The position numbers and the translations under genes were made by a program. Below are positions 10,442 to 23,455 of a DNA stretch of 64,000 bases, one piece after another (the first letter of the stretch is position 1; the number at the start of each line of letters is the position of its first letter). Under the pieces are notes generated by a model. It saw only the letters and a program-made list of their open reading frames with translations, made no database searches and was not told where the DNA came from. Source of the DNA: Thozetella sp. PMI_491 (Eukaryota > Ascomycota > Sordariomycetes > Chaetosphaeriales > Chaetosphaeriaceae); NCBI GenBank assembly GCA_021432635.1, contig MU270067.1, forward strand, positions 62,001 to 126,000, in the 5' to 3' direction.

Positions 10442-11657
10442 ATGTTCACGTTGTTGCTGCTGGCCGCAGTCCCTCTCGCGGTGGCCGCGTCACACTGGAG
10501 TCACCAAGCCCCCTTCACGAATCTCGTGACGTTCGGGGACAGCTATACAGACAACGGCCGGCTAGGTTACTACTTCGGCCATAACGGCACCGGGCCGCCG
10601 CCTGGCGTGTACCAGACTGTAACGAACAAGACAGCGAGCGGCGGACTAGCCTGGGGCCAGTTTGTCGAGCAATATGCCCGAGTCAACTATTTTGACTATG
10701 CCGTGAGCGGCGCGACTTGCTCGAATGCTCTGGTCTCGCGCTGGCTTGCTGGGATTGGGAGGTCTTTCCCGTCGGTCATGGATGACGAAATTCCGTCATT
10801 TCAGGCAGACGTGAGTTTCAAGGCCCTCTATCCGGACAGGACACCTGAGAACACTGTGTAGTGAGTGACCACCACGCCAACCTAGTATGGCTACGGGACG
10901 GACCCTAGGTCCTTTGCGAACACGGGACGCGGATAGCTGACTCCTGGTCTCTGCACAGCGCGCTCTGGATTGGGACCAATGACCTGGGCTTTACCGGTGC
11001 CATGCTTTCTGATTCGCAAACACCAGGCGCTACCATTACCGATTTTGTCAGCTGTGTCTGGACTGTCTTCGACAGCATATACAAAACTGGTGGCCGTAGA
11101 TTTGTCCTGCTCAACGAGGCGCCGTTGCAGCTCTCACCGCTCTATGCTTCTATCTCGCAAGGCGGGGACTCCAACGACCAGTTCTGGCCAAACAAGACGC
11201 TGTACAACACGACTGAGTACAGTGAGAAGATTCGGCAGTATACGACGAGTGTCAACACAATGTTCGACTACGGCGTGCCTTTCAATCTAGTCGTCAAAAG
11301 CCGGTGGCCGAGAGCGACCTTTAGCATCTTCGACGTCCACAGCCTGATGACGGACATCTATAACAATCCAAAACAGTACCTGGATGCGCCGTACAATGTC
11401 AAAGGCTCTTACCACACATGCGACCCGAGCGGGAGCACCTGCGTCGACCACTCCGATCTGGGCCCGCTCTCTGGGTTCCTCTGGTATGACTCGCTGCACC
11501 CGTCAGAGAAAACTGGTATGTTGTGTCGTGGGCCTCAGAAGCAGCCGCAGGAGACAGAGCATATAGCTGACTCGAGATACTAGATTCCATTATTGCAAAG
11601 CACTTCCTCGATGTGGTGGCAGGGAACTCGACATATGGGACGACCTACAAGGGCTAA
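10442..11657 (+). CDS. secreted GDSL acetylesterase (CE16 family)
   Basis: Three exons, 10442-10860, 10959-11515 and 11584-11657, encode 349 residues. CE16 enzymes are SGNH/GDSL esterases that remove acetyl groups from hemicellulose fragments. Evidence is a signal peptide (MFTLLLLAAVPLAVAAS), the block I FGDSYTDNGR with nucleophile Ser34, block III WIGTNDLG (about 143-150), and the C-terminal WYDSLHPSEKT carrying the Asp/His pair (about 317 and 320). Several NxT/S sequons fit secretion. Splicing is well supported: intron 1 (GTGAGT...CACAG) restores VYALWIGTNDLG, and intron 2 (GTATGT...ACTAG) joins EKT to DSIIAKHFLDVV. The last exon ends GTTYKG, as in family members. It probably acts outside the cell in plant-biomass breakdown. 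Confidence 0.95.
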
Positions 11658-13493
11658 GTCTCAGTGACAAACGAAGCGTGGCCGGCGGGCGAGCGAAGAT
11701 GTATCCTCAGGGTGGAGAGCGAGGTCAAACCCGAGAAGAAAATGGTACGAAAAGAAAGCGCAAGCTGGAAAAGAGAGGCGAGGACACTAGCCTCTTCGTG
11801 TACGCATACTGCGATAGACACTATGCCCAGGAGAAATTACCTTAATCAGGTGGAAATACCACCGCGACTAGGATGGCCGTCACTCCGGTTATGCACAGGC
11901 TTTCGGGTGATGAGAACGGTGGAGGGAGTAGAGTGGATAGTATGCTTGATCCCCTAGTAGTTTGCGGCATAATGTACGACGGGCGGGACGATGGGGCAAG
12001 CTGCTGGGCGTTGGCAAGGACAAGCTGAGAGGCATGCTGATGCCAGCAAGTGCCAACCCGTCACGAGTCAGGATTCCGGATTCCAAGCAGACCAAGGACG
12101 AAAGACGCTGGCTGTTGACACAGATGATCCATCTCGACCCCATTTGGTGCGCGAGAGGTCGCAGGGAGACACCCAGAGGCGGCGGGAAGTGCCCTGACGG
12201 TTTAGCGCGGTTATTTTCTTCTCTCGGCGTGCGTCGAGAGCGGGCCGATGGTGGCCGGCGCCGTTGAAGATGTGCAGCTTAGGGCATGGGGGGAAAGATG
12301 GGGAGATGGACCCCTGTCGCTCGGGAGAGGGACCAGCCCGGCGGTTCCCCACTTTTTCTCCCCTCTCGTCGCTTCGTGGCATCCATTTCTTCCACTTCTC
12401 TGACAACGCAACGCACATTTGACCCGATCCTAAAGCAAGCGCGCGCGCAGCACTGAGCAAAAGGGAGGTCGGCCACAATTTGCACACCCCCCCCCTCCCC
12501 CCATCGCCGGAGCGCCGGCGCCCCTAACTTAGACGGTACTCTGGAGGCTCCTCTACCTTATCCGATCCGTTGCTTCCCAATCCAGACTCCCCTACTAGCT
12601 AGCCATCTCGGCTTTCGCTGCACCTTCCTCTATTTGAAATTTGCTGTTCGAGTGCCACCATCCGGCGCCAAAAAAGGCCCCATTCCATCCCTACAGCTTG
12701 CAAGGGACAGACAGCTTAGACCGAGCCCCCCCTTCCCATCCTCTCCCCAATCAAAGGGTGCCTGCCGGGAAAGGAAGGGTAGGTTCCCGTGGATCTTCGA
12801 CTTCTTGTTTGGTGGCCCACGCCCGCCTCTTGTCCCTGTTTCGCGGCTAGGAGCGAGGGGTTGAGTTTGAGGCAGACACTGCGCGTGTCTTTTTTTTTTG
12901 CCCGCTTTGCCCGCTTTGCTCGCCCGCCCGCCTTCGCACAGCCTTAGCCTGAGAGCAGGCTGAGCGAGTCACAGGACGCAGATTGCTCCATTGGCTCGAC
13001 ACCGTGTCCCGTGGCGTCCACCCTGTCCAGAGTCTGACGACTTATCTTGGCCGAACAGCTCGTTAGACAGACGCGCAGACAATCATCGTCATCCCAGCCC
13101 ACCCCCATTCCCGTGCCCCGGTCCCGTCCCCCCCAAGGCTGGAAGCCAAAGTACCTCTGACGCGTGGAATTGTCGTACGGATACCAAGCAGAGAGCTGGG
13201 ATTCCGCCTCATCGGGTCCCCCGTGCCCCCCCCGTCCCCCCATCCATTTTCCCAGTCTCCCAAGACCGTTGATGGCCATACCCTTTCCCCACTTCGGCAG
13301 CCGCAGACCCTGAATCCACCGTCCACGACACACCTGCTGTCACATCCCACCAGCGCCTTGTGCTGTCCCTGGCCTCCCTGGCTCCTTGCCGACGCCGCTA
13401 CCGCCGACGCCGCCTCCTCCGCTGCTCCTCCCCTAGCAGCCCTTCCCCTGGACCCGGCCGTCACTGGCTCTCGACCGAGCCGGCTCGCCCACC
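11658..13493. other. intergenic region and long pyrimidine-rich leader
   Basis: This 1.8-kb gap holds no recognisable gene. From about 12340 to 13493 the plus strand is C/T-rich (runs such as CCCCCCCCCTCCCCCC near 12487), typical of a fungal promoter and long 5' UTR of the SSXT gene. Open frames on the opposite strand here have no domain features. Confidence 0.5.
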
Positions 13494-13634
13494 ATGTACT
13501 CGGCCAACTATGGCTTCCCAAATGCCCAAGGCAGCCCTACCTTTAACGGCGCCCCACCTCCGCAGAACGCACACATGCAACCTGGTCCGTCCCAGAACCA
13601 GCAGCAGCATCAGCAGCAGCAGCAGCAGCATCAG

Positions 13635-13676
<42 letters not shown>

Positions 13677-15430
13677 ATGATGTACAACCAGCAGTTCCAA
13701 ATGGGCGGCGCCCAGCCCGGTGCCTTCCCCGGTGGACCTAATCCGGCCATGATGGGAGGTGCTGGGCCTGCAGGAATGATGCAGAATGCCGGCATGCCGC
13801 ACATGGCGCCCAATGGTCAGAGTAAGCCTACCTCTTTTCTTTTCTAGCCGTCCTTATTTCCCCTCCGTCATACTACTCTCTACCTGGGACACCCTGCCTT
13901 CTCATTGTCTCTCCCCCCCTCCGAGTTCCCCTTGGTCCTACTGTCTCATCAAGCTCCACTCGTTCCTACAAGACATAACCTAGGCACCCCCTCCCGGCGT
14001 GGCGTGCCACATTTGACAGCATCGAGTCTGTTGGCGCACCCGTGTTTCTCATCCGCTGCTTACCCATATGGATACTGACGCGTTCTCCCATCATCAGTGG
14101 CCTACCAGGCGCCCTACACCAGCTCCCCATACGGCCCCGGCGTTCCTTCCCCCGCCGGCGGCCAGCCTCAGATGCCTCCTAACTACATGATGGGTGGCAA
14201 CATGCCGCCTCAGTTCCAGATGAACCCGGGCATGTCCCCTCAACAGCAGCAGCAGCAACAGCAGGCGCAACAGCAGCACCAGCAGCACCAGCAGCACCAA
14301 CAACAGCAGCAGCACCAGCACCAACAGCACCAGCAGCAGCAGCACCAGCAGCACCAGCAGCACCAGCAACACCAGCAACACCAGCAACACCAGCAGCCGC
14401 ACCCCTCCCAGCATCAACAGCAACACCAGCAGCAGCAACAGATGATGCAACGCATGCACCCAGGGCAGCCCGGAATGTCGGTGTCTACTCCGCAGCGCCC
14501 ACCCTTCAACCCGGCCCAAGGGACGCCCACTTCGCTGCCCATGACGCCCCAGCCTGGCCAGTTTCCTACACCTCAGATGCTTGGGAGCCAAGGCCAAGGC
14601 CCCAACAGCGGCCAGCAGCCTCCCAATGCTGTAGCCACGCCGCAGACGCCCACTTTCTCCTCCAACGGCCAGCCACCACAAGTGAACGGATCGGCAAGTG
14701 CCACCACACCTGCCAGCCCGGGAGCCGACTCGAAAGACAAGGAGAAGTTCTCGCTCGTGTTGGACATCAACTCCGAGCTATTGTACGAGTCGATCCAGCT
14801 GCAGAACTCTAGGGCGGAGCTCAAGAAGGAGAAGACAGCGGTGGACGCGGGAGAGCGCAGTGCCGATGCTGACCATGCGGAAGAGGAAAAGCTCGCTCTG
14901 CAAGACTACAACCAGTGAGTGCACTACGCGTGTTTGCTGCCAATCCCACGTTCCCCCGCTAACTTGGATATGTCAGCTGTATGCGGAGGCTCCAGGCAAA
15001 CTTGACATATCTCGCAGCCCTCGCGGATCGGAAGACAAGCGCGTCAGCACCCAACTGCCCGGCCTTCCTCACGGCACCACCTTTGAACCTGAATATCAAG
15101 ATGCGTGTGGCCCCGCCGGCGCCAGGCGAGACAACAGACGCCCCGGCGGATGCCAATATGGACCGTGAGGAGCGGGACAAAGTCCTCAAGGAACTATACA
15201 GGAGATTGCAGGTCCTTTTCCCGTCTGTCGACCCAAAAAAGGAGCCGGCCTCGCAGATGGCAGGTCAGCGGCCAGGAGGACAGCCGCATCCGGGCCAAGG
15301 AGGAGTGAAGGGACCGAACGGACAAGCACTCGGCTCCAACCATGGCAGCCCGGCGTCTGGCCAGCCCTCGCAGAGAACGCCACAGCTCGCGAACGCGCTA
15401 CCCCCGCAAGGCCACATGGTCGGGGTGTAG
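13494..15430 (+). CDS. SSXT-domain (SS18-like) poly-Gln protein, candidate chromatin co-activator
   Basis: Three exons, 13494-13821, 14098-14914 and 14977-15430, encode 532 residues. The N-terminal half is low-complexity: Gly/Pro/Met-rich segments with two Gln/His tracts (about 13597-13676 and 14239-14450) built from CAG and CAC codons. The C-terminal part carries a two-helix segment, LVLDINSELLYESIQLQ followed after an acidic insertion by ALQDYNHCMRRLQANLTYL and AALAD. This resembles the SSXT domain of human SS18, where a helix with many Gln/Asn is followed by a segment ending NLVYLATIAD. SS18 is a SWI/SNF (BAF) subunit; a chromatin-remodelling role here is inference from that similarity. 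Intron 2 (62 nt) falls inside this domain and its splicing restores the conserved helix. The proline-rich tail is probably disordered. Domain identity rests on motif memory, so confidence is moderate. Confidence 0.75.
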
Positions 15431-16438
15431 CGTTGACCAAGCATTGGAAGGATGGGTGTTGTCGCGTTTGGTATATGGGTTTCCTTGCTTACGGGGTCTG
15501 ATACCTGGCTGGTGCGCGCGTGTCTGTATGTGTGTGCTTGTGTGCGCCCTTGTGTAAGTCTGCTTCTGTGTGCCTAGATCGTATATATCCCAGGCACGAG
15601 TCCGGTCCCGGCGTTCTTCGCTGTCTTCGCACGCTTGCGCTCGTTTGGACGCAAGCTTCCATTAGGATGGGAGGGGTGGGAAAATTGACAGGATGGCTAG
15701 TTGGCGTTGCGGCCGCAATCGAGGAGCTATTAGTTCTTGAATGCCATTCCAGGCGCTCCAACCCCCCTTGCCATCACTGATGCTCTCCTCGCGAGCAGGC
15801 ATATATGCCGCTAACATTGTGGTTTTGCGAGTCTCGCACCCGAAAGCGGATCGTGGAAGGAGAACACGTCAGAGCTACAGCTTGCGAGCGGACCCATCCA
15901 CCATGACAGTGCGCATTTCTTGCCACATTCATGATTGAGAGAGTGCTGGGATGGCGGCCTGCATTTCTAGTTTACATGGAGAACTTTGGGCTGCTTATAA
16001 TGGAGACAACCTGATACATTCAGAGACATGCATTCACGCAAGGCCAATGTGCGAAGGCAGCGGGATTGAGGTCAATGTTTACGGCCTGCTACAGCAAGAT
16101 ATTTGGTTATTACTAGCGGTCAAGCAGCTTCCTATTACTATTGCAAATTCTCCAGGCTGGACTTGGCACGGCTCCATGGCGACCGTAAGGTTCCAAGCAC
16201 GAAGCTGAGGATTGGCACCAGGAAGCCCTGACGATCTCGGGGCCTCTCCAGGCGATCCCTGCGGCAAGCGACATCCGCACCCATTCCAGAGGACGCCTTC
16301 ATGACTTGGCTGGCGCAGTAGGAGTCATAGGCTTCGCGTCCGGGCTAGGACGGTAGATTCGCTGGGAACGGCAAGACAGTTGGCGCAGTCAGAAAGGCGG
16401 CTCATGGCCGTGTCTTCATGCCCTCCTGGCCTTCCTGC

Positions 16439-16469
16439 CCTCATGCCCTCATGCCCTCATGCTCTCATG
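16439..16469. repeat. CATGCCCT tandem repeat
   Basis: The 8-mer CATGCCCT is repeated in tandem, followed by the variant CATGCTCT and a partial CATGC. It is a minisatellite-like run in non-coding DNA, with no evidence of function. Confidence 0.8.
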
Positions 16470-17205
16470 CGGCAGCCCAGCCCGCCGCTTAATGCAGTGG
16501 TGCGGGCGGTCGGCCCACGGCTCCTGGGAGGGGCGAGGAGCGAGGGGCGAGGGGAAGGGGGGATCAGGGAATTGGGGCCTAAGCCCAAACCCCACCGCAA
16601 TTGGACCAGGACCCCTGGACCGGGAGCGCCATCAGCAAGCGCGGCCGGCGTGTTCCGGCGTGATAAACACAACAATTGGAGGCGAAAGTGCGAGCTAACT
16701 TTCCCTACGAAAGGGCCGGCGACGACGGCCGGCGGTTACCAAGACAGACGAGTCTCCGTCCGGTACTTCGTAGTGCCAGGGGGGGATGAGGCTAGCCGTG
16801 GGAGGTCTTCCCCGGCTCTCTCGAGTTAATTATCCCCTTCCTCTGCTTTGCGCGAGCGGCTGCATTGCTCGTGACACCTAACCTGCATGAGGTTTGGAGC
16901 TCCAGCCAGTTGCAGAGCCGGGCGGATCGTCTTAGCCTTGCAGCCTGCAGCCACCGCGAATCACGGCGGATGAGGTGCATGCTAGAGACCGCAGGATTAA
17001 TATATATAATATTCGCCGACTCCTGGCATCTTACCCTACCCTCCTATTATCAATAATTTGTCCCAGGGGGTAGGGGTAAGGGATTACGATCGTGAATTGG
17101 GGAAGGCGCGTTTGCTCGCTCGCTTGAGCTCATTTTCTTTCTCTCCCTCGACACGAGCGGAGAGAATGGCTCTGTGTCCCACGGCACCTGCCCCCCCCTG
17201 CGTCC

Positions 17206-17231
17206 AGTGTGTGTGTGTGTGCGTGTGTGCC
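17206..17231. repeat. TG dinucleotide microsatellite
   Basis: Alternating GTGTGTGT interrupted once by GC, in the leader region of the TBC gene. A simple repeat. Confidence 0.85.
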
Positions 17232-17911
17232 TGTCTCCCGCTCTGCATCGTGTCCAAATTCTTCCTTCCCTCTACTCTTTCCCCGGCGATTGCTGCGTGA
17301 CGGTCCTGAAGCTGCTAGTTTGTCTATTCCGAACGCGCATACCAGCCCGTAACTTGTACCCACGCCCCAACGTTCCCTTGCGGGCGGGTACAAAAAAACC
17401 GAACGGCCACTGAAACAGCTCAATCGGCTCCTTCATGAAACAGAACGAGGGCTAGCCAAGCAAAGGTCGACTGCCCCAGCTGTTCGATCTCGTCCCTTGT
17501 GGCTCGGCGATTGTGCCAATTCAATCCCTGCCAACCCTTCAGAGGCTCTGCCCTGCCCGACTCAGGCCTGGCTTTCCTAGCAGGATCCAAGGAGGTGATT
17601 CACGACCTCCACCATAGCCGTGGCCGGGCACCTAGCGAGGAGTCTGGCGTGCCCAAGGATCCACCGCAATAAACACCACGCATCGCTTACGGCCAAGCCA
17701 TCACAACAAACAAGAGGTTACTTGATAATTCGTCAAGGGCCCGGAAGCAAGCGCTGCCCCAACCCAGCGGATTGTCTGCCTGCTAGCCTGCTTGCGTGCC
17801 TGCCCCGGATGTAAAAGGTCTGGGGCTCTTGGGAGGCAACTTTTGACACCACCCTCACCCTTCACGAGAAACCCAAGCCCGCCGACTACACATACGGTCT
17901 GGACCATCGGG

Positions 17912-20900
17912 ATGGAGGCCGGCCAGGTTGGACCGGGACTTCAACATGATTCCAATGCCGGGGACCTCGCGTCCGCCCAGAGTGGCAGTCCCCTCGAAGC
18001 TGCGGCACCGTTGTCGCCGCTCTCGCCGCAAAGTCCCGATAGCGAGCCTGAAAACACAAGGGCCAAGGATCACGATTCCCTCGTCACGGTCCGCCTTTCC
18101 GAGCCCCCGAGCCTCCACATCAACACAGTCATAGCCTCGAATGTGGTGCCCTCGAGAAGGACCATGTACGGGACCGAATACACGCCTACCGATGCTATGG
18201 CCGAAGTGGTGCAGGAGGAAGACGATGACAACTCCGAGGCCCACCGGACCCCGACGCCCGCCTCCGAGCATGGAACAAGTCTGCAGGACGAGCTGGAGAA
18301 GGAGCAAGAGAGGGAAGGGGAACAAGAAGAGGAGGACGAGACCCAGTTGGACGAGCTGAGACAGAGCACCGAATCTGAGGAGGTGAACTGGGACCAGCTG
18401 CAACAAACTGAGGACCAAGAGTCAAAGGAGAAAGACTCGGAAAACGTGAGCCGGCCGCGTGCTATCTAGTTGATACCTCTCTGTTGTCTCATTGCTAACC
18501 CTCTGGTAGTCGACAGCCATGTTACTCGCCCGGTTGGAGCAGGAAAACGTCAAGATCGCGACAAATCCGAAAAGCATCAAGGTTCAGGTTGTACCAACGC
18601 AACAACCGTCAGGCCGTCGGCCAAGGCCCCCTTCCATGGCACAATTGCGAGAGATGGTCAACGGACCGACACCGGCGGCTCTACGATACTCGATGCTGCC
18701 CCCGCCGCCTATGACCGATCTCGAGTTTTACATGGCGCTGGTCAAGGACTACCAACAAACCGCGGCTAGGTTGCCGACCTTGCTCTCCAACAAGATACGG
18801 AAGGGTATCCCCCCGCCGCTGCGAGGCGTTGTATGGCAAAGCATGACGGGCGCCAGGGATGGTGTGTTGGAGGAAGCCTTCGACCGACTATCGGGCGAGT
18901 CTAGCCCATATGAGGGCATCATTGGGAAGGACCTCAATCGAAGCTTCCCAGGCGTCGACATGTTCCGAGATCCAGACGGCGACGGCCAGCGTATGCTGGG
19001 CCGGGTACTCAAATGCTTCAGCCTCTACGATGCGAAAATCGGGTACTGCCAAGGGCTGGCTTTCCTGGTTGGCCCTCTGTTGATGCACATGCCCGACAAG
19101 CAAGCCTTTTGTGTCCTGGTCCGGTGAGTCGAGCCCCTTCCGAAAAATCGTCAGATCCACCGGATCATGGTGGCGGTACCGGGCCCTTAATACTAGAGAC
19201 ATGTTTGTCTTGCTAACTGGTTACTGCCTGTCAGGTTGATGGAGAACTACGATCTACGCCACTGTTTCGTACCGGACCTGTCAGGCCTGCACGTTCGGAT
19301 ATTCCAGTTTCGAGAGCTTCTACGACAGCTTCTTCCCACTGTGTCGGACCATTTGGACGATTTACAGGTTGACCCGGCGTACGTTTCACAATGGTTCCTG
19401 TCTTTTTTCGCCGTAACGTGCCCCCTACCCATGCTGTTTCGCATCTACGATGTGGTCTTTGCCGAGGGCGCCTCAGAAACAGTCATGCGAGTGGCGCTGT
19501 CACTCATGCGCAAAAACGAGACCCGCATCTTGGCATGCAGCGAGCTAGAGGACGCGATGCAGCTCCTCCTATCGCGCGGGCTCTGGGATTGCTACCACTA
19601 CAACGCCGACGAGTTTGTGCTAGATTTCGTCAGCCTATCCGACGTGGTATCCCGGGAGCGATTGGCGGCACTCGAGCAGGCCTACAGGGAAGCCCAGATT
19701 AACAACGCCAATCCTAAGAACGCTACTCCCAATGCGGCATCGGAGGTTACCACAGCAGCCGCCGCCTCCACCTTTCTGGGCCGCCTCTGGTCCGTGTCGA
19801 CTCCGAGATTAGCCTCGTTCGCTCAGTCCCTGCCGTCAGGGCCCATCTCACCTTCCACCACAACCGTCACCAGCAGCACCCTGAGCCCGGGTCTGGTAGC
19901 ACCTTCACGCCCGCTGAGCATGCTGCGCAGGAGCGCATCCAAGCAAAGCCTCGCCTCTACCCTCAATTCCATGGAGGCTGCTTCCACTACAACGTCGTCG
20001 TCTGCCGCAAGCGTGCTGAGTTCCGCATCCACTGAAGCAACCTCCATCTCCCGCGACAGCAACCCGTCGGACGACTTATCCCGGGAGTCGGCTCCGGCCC
20101 TTGGGGGAGCCAACTCCAAGACCGGCGCCGCGCCGCCCAACACCAAGACGGCGAACACCAAAGATGACGAGAAGTACCTGCACAGCCAGATTGAGGACCT
20201 CCTCACGGCCCTCACCGAACTCCAACGAAACAATGCCCTCCTGGCCAGCCAGCTGCAGAAGGAGAAGGAAGACCGCGACGAGGACAAGAAAGCCGTGCAA
20301 TCCCTGCTGGATGGATTGCGGAAGAAGGCCGGCGGCGACGCCACCGACGGGTCCGCTCCCGAGGCACCAACCCCAGAGCAACTCTCCGGACTCCTGGACA
20401 CCGTCGAATCCCGCTTTACCGGCGCCGCCGACAGCCCCCGCTCCTCGAACATACCACAAACCAAGACGGAGATGCGCGACGAACTGGCTAGAGCCAAGGA
20501 GCAGCTGGCGAACGAGGTGGCTAAGACACTGGACTTCAACCGCAGGATAGCCGAGATAGAGCGGGAAATGACTGCAGTCAAGGAGCAGCTAAGGGATAGC
20601 CACGCACATGTCCGGAACATGCACACTGAGAGGCAACGCTTGGAAAAGCAAATGCAGGGCTTGCGGGCTAGAGCCTCGGACACGCCACATTCGACGCTAG
20701 CCGACGCGGGCGAGTGGCTGTCAAAAGCCGCCGGTCTCACCACTAGCGTTCCGGCGCCTGGGGGAGGCCTTCGCGAATTGAAGCTCGGACGCAGCAAATC
20801 CACGCCAACGCAAGGCCCGGGCCCATTCAACAAGAGGGCCTCATCCATCATGCTAAAGACAGGCGTTCGCGAGTCGATCATCGGGGCACCTCCCCAGTCG

Positions 20901-21317
20901 GCGCCCGTGGGAGAGCACGAAGCTCTTCTGCTGGAGCTGGTGCAGGCCAAGACGGCCGAGGCCATTGCAAAACAAGAGGCGGAAGAAGCAAAGCAGAAAC
21001 TGGAGAGCCTGCGGAAGGCCTTCGGGCTTGCCCCGGGTGATCCCGCACCGGCGAGTCAAGCCAATACTATGGCAGCGAATGCGGCCAGCCAGGCCTCGGT
21101 CGCGGCCTCTGCTGCGGCCTCCGCTGCCATGGGAATGTTCAGCCGGTTCACCAGCCAGGCTGCTTCTGCGCCGGCTTCGGCGACGGCCCCGGCCCCGGCG
21201 GCAACAGACGTGACGCCGAAACCTGCAGTAACGGCGACCCCCGCCCCTCCCACTTCCACAGCAGCAACAACCACGGCTGCCTCGACCGGTGGCGGCTTCT
21301 GGGGCTGGAGAAGGTAA
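17912..21317 (+). CDS. TBC-domain Rab GTPase-activating protein (Gyp5-like)
   Basis: Three exons, 17912-18445, 18510-19123 and 19235-21317, encode 1076 residues. TBC proteins speed GTP hydrolysis by Rab GTPases; Gyp5-type members act on Ypt1/Sec4 in ER-Golgi and exocytic traffic. Residues 1-270 are acidic and probably disordered. The TBC domain spans roughly 277-490: GIPPPLRGVVWQ, then GKDLNRSFP with the catalytic Arg (about 322), then KIGYCQGLAFLVGP with the catalytic Gln (about 359), then LPMLFRIYDVVFAEG. The C-terminal third holds two predicted coiled coils (EKYLHSQIEDLLTALTEL... and EMRDELARAKEQLANEVAK...) and ends in an Ala/Thr/Pro-rich tail with the basic terminus WGWRR. The start is the first in-frame ATG; upstream the frame is open but has no ATG. 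Both introns have good GTGAG donors and restore continuous homology. Confidence 0.93.
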
Positions 21318-21987
21318 TCTCTTCGCACCCCATTTCGAAAACATGCAATCCTTCAGCACAGGGAGAGCACTATATCCCGGACAGAACCTCAACAAAACGC
21401 GCTAGATACCCCAACCATACAATGACCCCCTATTTACACCGCTTAATTCGACACCAGCCTCAACACGAGTCTCAATCTCGTGATGGCCGTCACACACGCA
21501 CCACACACACACACGCATGTATATATATATCTAAATGCCACCATAGAATGAGCATCGTGACGAGGAACCGATCCTCGAGCCCATGCGTCAGGGAGCAAGG
21601 CTTAAGAACAGGGGCATGGCAGGAGAACCGTGACTTTTGCTTCCAAGAAAGTGCTTCGACGGAAGCAAGAGGAGGATGATTATATCATAGTTTACTGCAT
21701 ACCCAACTGTACATACCTTGATAGGTCGGCCAATATAAAACAGCCCAAACCGCTAGGATGCTTGGTCGGGGTTAGTTTTCTAGACACTTCGTTGTCCTGC
21801 TGTGCTCGTCTGGCCCACTAACCCTACACTATACCTTAAGTAGTGAATTGGACCTAAGGTTTTAAACGTCCTACCTCCTGTAAAATGAGCCAAAAAAAAA
21901 AACAATTAACATGCAAGCCAGGGCTACTTAATCGATTGATGACCTAGACTAGCCCATTCTCATGCTTGATTGATCAATGACGCTGGG

Positions 21988-22003
21988 TGTCCAAATTTGG
22001 ACA
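21988..22003. repeat. perfect 16-bp palindrome
   Basis: TGTCCAAATTTGGACA reads the same on both strands. A second palindrome, ATTGATCAAT, lies at 21969-21978. About one perfect 16-bp palindrome is expected by chance in 64 kb, so significance is unproven. Confidence 0.7.
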
Positions 22004-23429
22004 GGGAGAGCAATTAGGTGAGGAAGGAACCTGGGCCTTCTAAGTTCATCACCTGCAGATTGTCTCGCCAGCGCTTAGGCAGGCGCTAACTTAGTAAATT
22101 GGCAAGAATACTGAGGGTGAATCATCGCTGGCTGGAGCGAGGCGGTCTGTGGAAAGAATCGCGCGGCAAGTGTGTTAGTCAAAAGGATTAGGAAAGGGAG
22201 GAACCATCAACACACCAGACCCCAACCTCAGAATTTTCAATGGCAGAGAATATGCAGGTCAATACCATTCTCTACCAGTGCGAACAACGCGAATAACAAT
22301 GCCTCGTATAACTCGTCCGTAAACGGTGTTTCTACTCCGACGATCTATCATTATTGCATAGAGCCACTCAAGGTCGTAGCCCCTCTCCATCGTGACTTCG
22401 TATTGCTTCAAAATAATGGAGTTCTGTTAAGGCCAAAGAACATGAGAACACAGTGTAAACAAGGCATATACTGTATCTAACCACATCTAGCATTTGCCGA
22501 GAAAAGTTCACATATTGACGATGGACACTGAGCCTGCACGTTTAAGTACGGGTTGCCGTTGATAAAGTAGTGCTCGGGTCCAGTTTAACTGTGGCTCGCT
22601 CTAGGCTAAGCTAGCGAGGTTATCCCTGGCTAAGCATCGATGGGAAGCGATGAAAAATCAGTGTTGTCGTTCCCCGTGGTGCCTGGAATGAACTGCCAGG
22701 CACCGCAAGGCGCTGCACAAGGCCAGTAGTAGCTGAGAGCAGGTTGGCTCCTTCGTCATATTGCCGAAAGATCGCTCAAGCATCTGAACAAGCGGCGACC
22801 CTGCGCGTGCAATGGACGACGGGCGATGCTCGACAACGTCATTTTGAGAACGTCAGCACGCGCCACTCTCAGGTGGCTAGCTTGCTTAAGCTCCATCCGG
22901 GAGGCTTCCCAGTCGGTTCTTGGTGAGGGAGGGTGGGTGCCGGTGCATCGCTAGCGCGAGATCACATGCCTCGCGCAATCAAGGGGGGAAGGGGGTCACG
23001 CAGGAGGTGTGGGCTAAGGAATGGCAAGTCCAAGCAAATAGGAGCCTAGAATGGCGACTTTGGAAGCACAGGTTAATCAATCAAGCCGGCAAGTGTCTTC
23101 GGTGGCAGACCTCGCGGGGCAAGCTGGCCACAGCAGGAAGCCGAAGCCACAGAGATTGGTGTGAAAGAGGGGCTAGAGTTATCCATGGCAGTTACCTAGG
23201 TAGCGCATTGCTCATCCGGCCACGGAGCATGTGAGCACCAACCGGCTGGCTCAGAGGTGGACATCTGTCGTTCTGGCAGCAGACCCTGGCCAGGGAGCCC
23301 GGCCGGAATACATACGTGTCTACCTAACCTAAGACATGGGGGACCATAAGGGAAAGGGGCGATAGCGATAGGCCCGTATCGCCTACCGGGCACATACGTA
23401 TACTGTAGGTAGGAACGGACGATCGCGCA

Positions 23430-23455
23430 ACACACACACACACACACACACACAC
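23430..23455. repeat. CA dinucleotide microsatellite
   Basis: About 13 uninterrupted CA units in non-coding DNA, followed within 60 bp by G-runs and an A13-like tract. Confidence 0.9.

Larger units (their letters stand above)
15431..17911. other. intergenic region upstream of the TBC-domain gene
   Basis: The 2.5-kb gap shows no recognisable gene. It contains short TG-rich runs after the SSXT gene (about 15510-15560), a CATGCCCT tandem repeat (16439-16469), a TG microsatellite (17206-17231) and, from 17100 on, promoter/5' leader sequence of the next gene. Confidence 0.5.

Noticed and set aside
14094-14681. Leucine/valine-run protein antisense to the SSXT gene
   Set aside because: The Leu/Val runs are simply CAG/CAC tracts read on the other strand.
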